Source of the DNA: Helichrysum umbraculigerum
Lineage: Eukaryota > Streptophyta > Magnoliopsida > Asterales > Asteraceae
Assembly (NCBI GenBank): GCA_949592205.1
Contig: CATIUR010000006.1
Coordinates: 11,983,001-12,047,000 of the forward strand
DNA length: 64,000 bases
Reading direction: 5' to 3'
The translations under genes and the position numbers were made by a program. The number at the start of each line of letters is the position of its first letter. Positions within the stretch are counted from its first letter, which is position 1. Below the pieces are notes generated by a model that saw only the letters and a list, made by a program, of their open reading frames with translations, was not told where the DNA came from and did no database searches. Below are positions 46,583 through 57,143 of the stretch, in pieces.

Positions 46583-48961
46583 TGTGACACCCGTCAAATT
46601 AGGACTAGTAATTAGTACCTAATCAAGTTTTAATACATGCAATTAGTTCCGTGTTAGGCTAATTTGTGTATCAAATAATATATTGTTGAATATATACAAG
46701 TATGCGATTTGATTAAATCGTACAAGTTCCAAATCGAATATAATTCGGTTCAATTAAATACGGACGTTGGTGAACAATTTAATTAAATAACATAACATTA
46801 TTTAATGAAACTATTATATCTCAAGAATATTATTTTTATAATATTTAAGTTCAAACCGTATCGTATAAATAACAATTTACTTGATTTAAAATATAAACAC
46901 GCGCGACAAAGCAAAACGAGTTTAAGTTATAATTTATAACTACAACATAAAGTATTTTGATAAAATACTTCAACCCAATTTATCGGGGATTTATTCGCAT
47001 TTTAAAAAGTATATTTAAAAGTAACTAAATTTAATTAAACAATTAAACAATCGGGAAAACGAACACCGCACGGAGCGCGAATACACGGAGCAAAAAATGG
47101 AGACCCACACCTCGATGGGCCCCCACCGAATCAGCCAAGATGGGGAAATCCCCCACCTTTTTCCCATAATCAACATCATCACCATCTTCTTTCTCTCTCT
47201 GTCTTTCATTTTCTTTCAAAAACAACCATCAAACCACCACCTTAAATCCTTAAATCACACCACAAAACGACCTCAAATCGCAAATCTAAATAGGGAATAA
47301 CGACCACCACGCGACGATCTACAACTTCATCTTTTCGGAATTTCATTTCGACACCGCATAAGTTTCCGACAAAAACCCGAAACTCTCCAATTTCACTCAT
47401 TTTTACATGTTTGTTGTTTATATAAGCTTAAAATGTCTATATAAGGGTTGGGTAAAAGATTTGGAACAAGTGGTCGCCGGAAAACACGTTTTCGGCTCAA
47501 AATCCGGTGAACAGTTGGAAGTGTCGCTAGTGTGCCAAAAACAGTACTAGCGACACTAGCCAAGTGTCGCTATGCCTAAGTGTCGCCCATATAGCGACAC
47601 TACTTAAGTGTCGCTGAATTACTTAACCAGATTTAACTTAGCGACACTCCCTTAGTGACGCCAAAATTCATAAGTGTCGCCATAGCGACACTACTCAAGT
47701 GTCGCCCAACTATTGAAAATCAGAAATATAGCGACACTTACTAAGTGTCGCCTAAGCCCGTAGCGACACTAGCCAAGTGTCGCCAAAAACAGAAAAGTTG
47801 GAATATTTTCCTAAGTCTTGAAACGTTTTATACCAACCAAATCGGATACGATACAACTTATACACGAGACATATGTACTTTGTTAAGTATACAACCATAC
47901 TAATATCATAATAAAAGTCGAGATTATTATTACAAACAATCACCAACGGGCCGTACACGGTTTTCAAAACTCAAGTCAATCAACCAAATCATAGTAATTG
48001 GACAAGTCGAATCAACCAAATCGGGGTAATTTGGACAAACAACTACAAAGGTAGTCTTTAAGATACCTAACCAATTAATAACCATCGCGTGTATTGAACG
48101 CCCTCAGGTTACAAATCTTCAGACATCAATTCAAGGCTAATCGATTCAAGTCTACTTAGATAAACAAACAAGGCTCAGGTGAGTCTCATGACCCCTATTT
48201 TACTGCTTTTCAATCAGGGGTGTGATATTATTGCTCATTTTGTTTTACAAGTTGAACGAAAGTACAAGTCAAATCAAATACTACATGAGTTTCAAGCTAA
48301 TCAATTTAAAGCCCTCCATAGCATAGTCTGGTAACACGTAGTAGCGTGAATGTTAGTATATGATATCATATAGGAGTGACAATCCTCATCCGGGTTAGCA
48401 CGCACTAACTGGTCAAACGGATGTATTAGAATTTGGGAAGACGAGTGTAGATTAGGCACTCGTAGGAGGCAACCTCAGTTAGGTTTCCTTAATTGGACCC
48501 GACAACTCAAGTTAAGCTCAGACTATGTGCTCATGGCTGTATAACTTTTATTTTGCTTAATTGCATTTTAAATTCAATTATAAATCTTGCGGTTCACACA
48601 AATATGTGTTGACATACAAACCTGTGAGCTCACCAGCGTTTTCGCTGACCCATTTTAGCATGTATCACAGGTACACAGCAGTAGGTTGGACTGCCCAAGC
48701 AGGAATCATTAGCTCGAGTCAGCATTCATACAATCAGAGATTTAACTGCATTATTATATTTTGTATAGATTAATTATGTACTTAAATCTCTCAATTTCAA
48801 CCGAGCTAATATAACTATATTTTTGATGTAAACTTTGATTTTATCAATACAAGTTGTAAACGACGCACATAGAGTCGTTCATTATATCTAATGTGCTGTG
48901 ATATATAATTAGTCGCGCCCCGACCCGAACCGCTTCCGCATCATAATTTGGGGGGGTGACA
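46583..48961 (+). repeat. Element G 3' LTR (2379 bp)
   Basis: Matches 29652-32029 with scattered differences. It contains the AGTGTCGCT array at 47520-47784 and ends GGGGGGTGACA before the target duplication tatac. Confidence 0.93.
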
Positions 48962-48979
48962 TATACGGACTTGTATAGA

Positions 48980-49010
48980 CCGTATACGGCCCTATACAAG
49001 CCGTATATGG
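48980..49010 (+). repeat. CCGTATACGG palindromes in E 5' LTR, second part
   Basis: Copies at 48980-48989 and 49001-49010 (the latter with one change) complete the 21-bp-phased array started at 29623. Confidence 0.85.
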
Positions 49011-49087
49011 CCCCCCATGCCTCATATCCAGCTTCGTTTGCTTGTACGCTATGCTGTTTCGCTTGTACGTGTGATTTGGAGCTTTGC

Positions 49088-49097
49088 CTATAAATAG
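49088..49097 (+). promoter_or_regulatory. TATA box of E 5' LTR
   Basis: CTATAAATAG, 78 bp after the palindrome array, followed by a CT-rich tract (49134-49218) of the type often found at plant transcription starts. Confidence 0.75.
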
Positions 49098-50721
49098 TGG
49101 ACATCACCTCCACATTTCAACACACAATTCTTCATTCCACTCATTTCCTCACTCTCACTTTCTCTCTCACACACTCTCTCTCTCTCTACTCTCTCTCTAT
49201 TCTTTTTCTCTCTCTAGAATTAGGGTTAGCATCAGTTAGTTCTCAGTTAATATTTAACTGAAACTAACGGAGGGGCTACTTTTGTAATAGCATAGGGAAT
49301 AGTTCAGAGGCTTTACTTGTAATATTGTCGAAGATATTGCGGAGGTTCTGCTTGTACTCTCTCTCTAAACGCTTATTCAATCTACGCTTTATTAACGGTT
49401 ACTTCTTTCCTTATCTGTTATAATGATGATTACTATTGTTATTATGTTAGATTTAGGACCTGTTATTATGCGTAGTGAGTAGTTCCCTTGTGTGTTTGTT
49501 ATGATGTAATTAGTTTATATATGTATGGGGTGATGCTGCTTTAATATACAATTGAAAACCCGGTGTGCTGTTACTTTATATTTATGATTTCTAAACCTTT
49601 TTACAATCGCCTTTCCTCCAAATAAACGTGGTTAGAACCTTTATGACAAGGAGTCGCAAACCTTGATCAAACAGTCACTACCTATCCGTGTTTTCTAAAA
49701 TAATAAACATGGTCTGAATTGTGTAACTGTGGAAATACTGTCTAAACCTTTCGTATAGTACACCGTGAATCAATCAGGGATTTATTGGGGATAGTGAGGG
49801 CTGGTTTAAATCATAGATGGTAGCACTTTAATACAAACTTAGTTTATATTAGTCCGGGGTGACCGTAAAGTATGTGATACCGGAAAGACCACGATAAATG
49901 GCACTGTACTTCGTATAGCGTTGGAAACACCTCTGGTGGAGTACAAATACGTGGAAGCTAAGGAAATGTCGGTGGTTGAAGACTGTATCACATCCTGGTT
50001 GAACACAAAGCCTTGGACTAAACCATGACCATTAATATAGAGTTAACAGTCACCAAAACCAGTCTAAATCATAAATGCCTTGTCTGACCAAGTTATTCTC
50101 GTAGTGTTAAGAAAGGTCGGAACCTTAGTGGGTATGTTACTCTATCTCATGCACCCAGGAATTGAACATTCCAAGAAGGGTCGTTACTCCGTCACTGGAT
50201 AACGTTGAAGAGTTGAGCATCCTCCTCTGATCAGACTCAATCTGACCTAGTACTCAGTGACATACTGGTTGGTCTCTCCAATCAGTAGGGTGCTAGTGTT
50301 TACACTACGAATAACTGAACTCAAGCAAGATACAAATCTTTAATAGACGTTTTCATACTGAAACCCTAAAGCATCACCCCTGCATAAAGCTAATGAAATC
50401 ATAACAAACACACCTTTGCCATACTGATATTATCCCTATTCTAATTTCTGTTCATTTTCTGTTTATTTTAATTAGTTTAATTTACGGACCTAAGTATAAA
50501 CCCCCACTCAAAACTATTTTGAATCCATTGCTAAGTTGAACCTTTCTTCCCGACAATTCGTTTCACAATACGGTTAGCTTGAAGAACGACCCTAGGTCAT
50601 ACTACTGCTATACAGCTTTATCAAACTTCGGTCCCCAGCATTACAAATTTAAAAGCTTACCACCCACCTGTCGTATCCCCTTTCCGTTGCATTGACGACC
50701 GTGTCAGATCGGGGTGCGACA

Positions 50722-50746
50722 AGCTTTTTGGCACCGCTGCCGGGGA
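50722..50746 (+). other. Element E primer-binding site
   Basis: TTTTTGGCACCGCTGCCGGG is the tRNA-Asp-type site with one or two changes from that of element A. Confidence 0.8.
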
Positions 50747-50808
50747 AGTTAATCGTAAGACTCTGAGGCGTCCCGACGAAATTCTACTTAGTGATACCTG
50801 TAGTTTAG

Positions 50809-51831
50809 TTTAATTTACAATTACTTTCCTTATTCCAACCGATAATACTTTCCCATATCCCACAACGGTATTCGACCAGATCATCCGGATCCGAATCTTT
50901 CATTTCCGTACCCGATCCTGAGTCGATTATCCGTACCATCCGCAAAGAAAGACGTTCCCGTTTTCCACAAATGGCCGCTCGTGTTACTCTCGCTGACAAC
51001 ACAAACTTCCAACAAGTCCACGATGAATCTATCTACTCAGCATGGGAGCGATTCAAGAGTTTACTGAGGAAATGTCCAAACCACCAAATGACGAAGACTG
51101 ACAAGGTGTGCACCTTCTACCGAGATCTTGATCCTAACCATCGCATCAATCTTGACGCCGCTGCTCAAGGTAATCTCATGAAGTTAACCGATGATGAAGC
51201 ATGGAGCTTGATCGAGGACATGACGATGCACCACGACGATTGGAGGTCTGATGAGAAATCCTCATCCTTACCCCTTACCAACACCCACCAGACCGAAACC
51301 ATTAAATATCTAAGCGAACAGATTGAAACTCTGACAAAGCAAATTGGAGAACTGAAGAGATAGCTGCAGTAGATCCACCAAGTTCAGGCTTGCCAGAACT
51401 GTGCCAACCATCCCACTGAAGACTACGAGGTTTAGTATGAAGATCCTATTGACGGTTCACTCTACTACGCCCAGTTTCCTGCCAGACCTCAATACCCTCC
51501 TAGCTTCGCTAGAACTTCACCACCCAAAACTCGAGGAAACCAATATCCTCCATGGAACAACCAACCACCCTTCCAACCCAGGTTTCAGCCACGGAATCCA
51601 ATGTACCCACAACAACCACAACTCCCATACAATCAACCACTTCCACTAACTGCCACTGAGGATATCCAACCTGCCGAACCTGCAAAGACTGTCATTCCAG
51701 TCATGAGTACTGATGACAATCTCAACAAATTCATCCAAGGTCAAACTGCTTTCAATCAGAAGACTACGGCTCGAAAAGACCAGACTGATCTATTCCTACG
51801 AAACCAACTCTCGATCCTAAAAAGCCTTTAG
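50809..51831 (+). pseudogene. Element E Athila-type gag with internal deletion
   Basis: The frame is open from 50809. Homology to A gag begins around PDPESIIRTIRKERR, upstream of the first ATG at 50971, so the original start is lost or non-AUG. After VTLADNT the frame jumps directly to NFQQVHDESIYSAWERFK: about 120 codons present in A and F, including the CQFHG segment, are missing in frame. It continues with LRKCPNH and a Gln/Pro-rich tail (PQQPQLPYNQPLPL). Stops: TAG at 51361, 51370, 51433 and 51829. The first two replace Gln codons of A. Confidence 0.85.
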
Positions 51832-53022
51832 AACCAAATCGGTCAATTAGCCCAACGTCTCGATACTCGACCAGAGGGAACCCTACCAAGCAATACTATC
51901 CAGAACCCCCACGTTGAGGAAGCTAAGACCTTAAACTCTGATAAACCAACTCCTTCTATGACTTCTTCTCCAGCAAAGGAACTTTCTCCTGTCCCGCTGA
52001 CAGTTGAGAACAAATATGTGCCCACGCCGACTCGTGAGGTCGAGATTCCTTTCCCTAATCGCTTACACAAGAAATACAACGCCAAGTCATTCAAGCTTGA
52101 CGGAAAATTCTTGGACACCGTGTCTAGAATCCCTTCCTGATCAAAATACATCCAACGAATGCTGGCAACCAAAGAAAAGACATCTACCACTCCCAAAGTC
52201 TCACTGAACGCCGAATGTTCAGCCGTCATCCAGAATGCCTTATCGGAAAAACTAGGAGACACGGGTCGATTCACCTTGCCCCGTTCCATCTATCACTCAA
52301 GCACGATACGCTCCTTGGCAGATCTTGGAGCTAGTATAAATCTGATGCCTTACTCGCTCTACTCAAGACTAGAATTAGGACCTCTTCAGCCCACTAAAAT
52401 GAGTGTCCAGCTTGCCGATCAATCCATACGATACCCGAGAGGCATAGCTGAGAACGTTATGGTAAAAGTTGATAGGTTTTATTTCCCCACTGACTTTGTA
52501 GTGATGGATATACTGGAAGACATTAACATACCCATTATCCTAGGTAGGCCATTTATGAATACTGCACGTGCTATTATTGATGTATATTCTCAGGTTATCA
52601 GTCTACGAGCTCACGGACAGACAATATCATACAAGATTGATCAAGCAGACTGTTCACTGATGGAGCATGCAGAGATATACACAATATCCATGGGCAGAAT
52701 TACTTCGGATGATGACACTTCTGATTCAGAGCCAGAACCATACAGGCCAGACGCGCATACTTGTCTTATATTAGCTACTGAAGAGTCAGAATCAGAAGAC
52801 GAGGAGATGGAACAATCTGAACCAGAGGAAGAAACAGAAGAAGAGGAGGAAGAGTCAGAACAGGATGAAGAAAAAGAGGAACAACCTGAAACGGAACCAG
52901 AGGAAGAGGAGATGGAAGAAACAGAAACTGAAAAAATGGAAGAATCAGAGGAAGAAATGGAAGAATCAGAGCCAGAGGAAGTATATCAGTCTACACCACC
53001 TCATCAATACCTTCCCGAATGA
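51832..53022 (+). pseudogene. Element E protease and acidic linker
   Basis: Athila-type protease in the same frame: KLDGKFLDTVSRIPS, a TGA at 52138-52140 where A has Arg, then SLADLGASINLMP, YPRGIAENVMV, YFPTDFVVMD and IILGRPF (52500-52560). A strongly acidic linker (52735-53000, repeated EEE, MEE and SEEE) follows, ending at TGA 53020-53022. No RT motif follows. Confidence 0.87.
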
Positions 53023-54808
53023 CACTTGCCGACAGCAGAGATTATGCAGATCGAGAACTTTGAAAACTTTATCTCTCTGTCACAAAATGAATCAGATGAA
53101 GATCCACCGACTGATTACTCTCACGATGCAGAATTTGGTCTCACAATGGAAAAACTTATTGCATCGGCTATTGATCCCACCAAACCTCTCGTGTCTCCTC
53201 GACTTGATGCTCTGCTGAATATTGAGAAGACTATCGCTTTATCTACACAGCATCCAGAGCTTCAAAACAAACTCTTGAGAAAGATTGCGGTCTACAAAGC
53301 ATCCAGACTTCCCCATAGGATTCCAGCCTTTGACACATCTGCACCTCGAAGTCAATTCGAGAAGGGAAGCACTTCCGGATCCAGCCATGATTCTGATTCT
53401 CAGGAAGAGAAAGACTTTGAGATGGATTCCTCTCAGCCAATATTTCAGATTACCGATGACACCCTTCCACCATCCGATACTGTTGAGTTCCCTGATTTCC
53501 AGGCTAGGGATACTTCAGATGAGGAAAGTAACGAGGATAGTGTCATCTACATCGACATTCCAGCATATATCCGGTCTATCCAGCTTCATGCAGTTCCAGC
53601 TATTCCCACTTCTCCCCAAATCCCGATTATCTCCAACCACGAGGAAATGATAAGTGCCATCGAAGACTTTGCAAATGATATCCCAACTATGATGAGCGTT
53701 ATCATTAACTCTACTAATGAATACACTCTACGTCAAAGAAACTTAATTGAAGAACTTGAGGCCGAATCTGAAGTGTATGAAGCCAGCCACAACCCAGATC
53801 ACAGATTCTTCCACAACCGCCTAAATGCCTTTGCTGAAGATCTCGCTGCTCAGCTCTTCCAAGAGCACCACAATACTGGACCAACACCTGAGGAGCTGGA
53901 GTTCTTTGAAGACCAAAGACGGATGTACAGGAAGATCTATGACACGCTGTTCAGATCCGCATTTCCATATTCCGCTGAACAAAATGAGTTCTTAAATTCT
54001 TACCGCGGTAATATGTACAACGCTACTGGGAATCCTGACGCAGACATAGACATCCGGTTGATGAATGATCTTAGGGGACTTCTAAATTCTATGGCTAAGA
54101 ACGATCACATCGACGAGACTTCTCCTCATAGGTTCTACATTGACTGCACTGTGGAGTACCATGCTCACAAGATTGCCGAAGATCTCGAGTATGTGAGTTT
54201 TGACGAAAGGACGCGTGACATCCCTTCTTCCATCCCTGAAGGTTCGATGGTTAACATTGCGAACTTTCTCACTGATCGAATCAAGGAAATCTTCGCTGAG
54301 GTTCCTGAAGAAGAGCATGGTCAAATATTCAACTACGGATTACGTAAGGTTTACGACATAGTAAACAATATCTTTAAGAACTCCAACCTCACGTTTTCCC
54401 ACTATCAGACCCATCTCATCCAGGGTATTCATGAGTCTATCCGAGAACTCGGAGGAAACTCCGGAAGGAAACTCCTGTATTGCAGATCACGAGACTTTAC
54501 ACCTACAGTTCTATGGATTCATGGACTCACTCAGACGACAGCATTCTGAATGAGAGATGATTGAGGCTGATGGATTCTCTTTTGTGGATTCCCGCGTAAC
54601 TATCTCCAAAACAGTAAAGGAGATTACTTGGGATCTTCTGCATATGAAAAGGGTTGTTGAACAACATCTTCAAAGCTTCCCTATCTTTTAATCTGAGATT
54701 CCAAACATCGTCGACATCATCGCTCGCCATTTTCTGAGGATCTACCCACGCAACCCCAGGATTCCACTTCTTAGCACTTCCGGTCCTGGAGGTTCTAGCA
54801 CCAACTAA
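53023..54808 (+). pseudogene. Element E domain X
   Basis: A 507-codon open stretch in the gag-protease frame, homologous to 3043-1675 and 12160-11776 of A. After a Ser/Asp-rich N-terminal part it shows three helical repeats (53674-53874, 53911-54105, 54334-54468), each with an aromatic-x3-Gln core and an Asn-Pro or Gly-Asn turn. Conserved landmarks with A include QRRMYRKIY, SAFPYS and RTRDIPSSIP. Near 54480-54580 the frame shifts, and the C-terminal part (ITWDLL... to the stop at 54806) lies in another frame with one further stop. No known domain recognised; no membrane segment, so it does not look like the env-like protein of other Athila elements. Confidence 0.85.
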
Positions 54809-54818
54809 TCTGAAGGAA

Positions 54819-54872
54819 GGCAAAGTCGAGCTCTCGACTCTAAAAGCAGCGCTTCTTGGGAGGCAACCCGTA
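54819..54872 (+). other. Conserved hairpin and GGGAGGCAACCCG motif (element E)
   Basis: Stem AGTCGAG / CTCGACT, then CAGCGCTTCT and GGGAGGCAACCCG, 10 nt after the coding region; matches 1613-1660 of A in reverse orientation. Confidence 0.7.
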
Positions 54873-57104
54873 TAATAAGACGTGTAAAGAGAACAGTGTC
54901 AATAAGTGAAGAAAATCTCTGACTATCCTTCACACTTGGTCGTTACCAAAACACTTTATGAACAACATTCTGTTGTTACAACTCATTTGCAAACAAACCA
55001 CTCGTCTCAGAAAACAGGAAATTAATTTGAAAAAAATGATAAATCATATGTTTCGAGCATTTGAGGTACTTGCATACTACTTTTATGCATTATGCTCGAA
55101 CTCGTTTAAAAACACATGTTTTATAAACTGATTTGTAATAGAAAACATCTTTTCAAAATTCTGAGACGGTGATTTATCTTTTCATTTGCAAAATACTTTG
55201 AGTTGTAAAATGGTACGACCAACGTGTTCACACTTACGAGATTTATTCACAAGAAGAATGATGGATGAAGAAAACCAATAGCAAGACGCTTGAAGCCGAG
55301 CCGTTCTTCATGAATGCAGAAAAGGATCCTGGCAACATCTCTTTTCAGCAAATTCAGATTCTCAGCTTCATCGCAGCTCGCTATCTGGGGAGTGTCTTAA
55401 CCCTTTACTCTCTTTTGTTTATGATTCTGTATATTATTTGCTTTGTTAGTTTGTTAAGTAGTCTATACTATATCCTAAGCTTATTACTAAGTGTGGGATT
55501 CCAGCCCAAAATGAACACTTGAGAAACATTTTCTTACATGTTCAAACTCTAAGTGTGGGTCTTTACTTTAAAGTAAATCTCAACTCAAGAGAACATTAGG
55601 GACAATGTTCCTCTAAGTGTGGGATAGCAGGTATAGAATACCTTGGTTAGTTTTTTTTTTATGATTTTTAATGTCTAAAATAGTAAACTCAGAAAATGTT
55701 CCTCAAAATTTTTCAAAGAAAATTAAAAAGTATGAGTTTAATCTGTCGATTATCTCTACTATTTTTGAGTCAAAATATCTTTTAAGAGGAGCTATTTTCA
55801 AATGTGAGTAGCACATTTCGGATTCTAGGGAAAATAAGGTAGAAATTGCTTAAGCAAGAAATAATAATCCGATGGGAGCATGACGAAGCACATACAACCC
55901 TATTTGCAGTGAGGTATCTTGAGCCTATAAAGCATTCATCTTTAATGCTTCACTATTCATTTCTTGTGTGTGCCGATGCATGTATCTCTAAATTAGAACT
56001 TGCTCTTGACATACGCTTCGAGACCACATTGGTGTGTACCGTACGTGGTATAGGTGCAATTAGATGACCTTGACATTCCCTAGGATATAACCCCCTTTTC
56101 ACATATCTCTTCAAGCCCAAAACCCTTCCGATACTCATTTTTAGTATCGATGATCCGCCTAGTAAACCCTGTTGAGCCTAAACCTTTCATTTCATAAAAC
56201 CCTCATACTAAAAACCCTACTTCCTAAAATATCCCCAAACTTATCTTAGAGTTTCTGAGGTTATGAAGAACATCTTTTAGAATATCCGCTTCACTTATCC
56301 TACCCTTTCGTGTTCTCCAAAAGTCATCTCTCATGAGAATCCTTGGTGTGTAAAATTGACACCGCAAAAAGACTCGAAATGTTCAAGATAAGGGATTTCT
56401 GAAAGAAGCAAAAGAAGAAAAATATCCTTGGAAATTCTTTGGCAAAGAAATTCTGAAGAAGAAAAGAAAAAATAGAAAAGTATGAAAGAAGAAAAAAGAA
56501 AATAAAAAGGAGAAAAAGAAGAAAAGAAAAACAGTTTCGCAAGAATAAAGCTTAAAAAGTCCTTCGAAGTATCATCCTCGCAAGAAGATTTTAATAGAAG
56601 ACCAACAGCTATTTCCTTTCCGTTCTAAATAAAGTTGTTCATGATCTCAGTAGTTTTAAGATAAGCAAACCCCCTTTCAACCTAAATATACTACCATCCA
56701 TACCCTTTACCCCTCACCAAAAACTACAACCCTCATGAATGTCTTGGGATAATTAGCACCGTCCTCACCTAAGTGGTGGAGATCCGATTCTCGACCAAGC
56801 CTATGATGATGAGTGCTGCATGACTGGCTATTTGAGCGATTTCGTTTGTTCTAGATTGATAGGAAACCCGATACACTTTGAGTGAATTGAATGACCACCT
56901 TTTGTGAGATCGCCTAGTCATGTGTACTCTAAGATCATGAGATTTGGATGTATGCCTAAGAGAATCTTTTCTTGTTTAAGGAATGATCATCTTATTTTTC
57001 CCTATATTCTTGAAACTATCTTATTTGTATCTGAAAATGGTAACTCTTAAAAATGTTGAGACTCGCTCTAAAAATGTTTTAAAAAATGTTTTCCAAAACT
57101 AAGT
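54873..57104 (+). other. Element E 3' non-coding region
   Basis: No credible coding region. It contains the polypurine-like array (55490-55630), a purine-rich A/G stretch (56400-56540) and, at 56800-56935, a block conserved with A. Confidence 0.75.
55490..55630 (+). repeat. Array of three polypurine-like motifs with a hairpin (element E)
   Basis: CTAAGTGTGGG occurs at 55491, 55552 and 55613. The third is preceded by a 7-bp hairpin (GAACATT / AATGTTC, 55591-55610) and followed by ATAGCAG, as in A at 1184-1219. Confidence 0.8.
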
Positions 57105-57143
57105 GTTGCTTGAGGACAAGCAACGTCTAAGTGTGGGATAACT
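57105..57143 (+). other. Element E hairpin and polypurine tract
   Basis: An 8-bp stem (GTTGCTTG / CAAGCAAC, loop AGGA) is followed by CTAAGTGTGGGATAACT and the LTR start TGATGTGACAC. Confidence 0.85.

Larger units (their letters stand above)
29652..48961 (+). mobile_element. Element G: Tekay-like chromovirus inserted in E
   Basis: LTRs at 29652-32029 and 46583-48961 (about 2.38 kb each, closely similar) and exact target duplication tatac (29647-29651 and 48962-48966). Order: 5' LTR, tRNA-Met primer site, conserved leader, ORF0, gag (interrupted by H), protease, RT, RNase H, integrase, chromodomain, polypurine tract, 3' LTR. It is broken by H, by a few stops and by a small deletion in RNase H. 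Confidence 0.95.
48967..50721 (+). repeat. Element E 5' LTR, second part
   Basis: It continues 29651 after removal of G and one target copy, matching 57670-59447. It ends GGGGTGCGACA, then the primer site. Confidence 0.9.

Noticed and set aside
52865..53218. Lys/Arg-rich 117-residue frame
   Set aside because: Shadow of the Glu-rich codons of the E linker in another frame.
53023..54808. Domain X as the Athila env-like protein
   Set aside because: No signal peptide or membrane segment is visible and it follows protease directly in frame; a distant relation cannot be excluded without a profile search.
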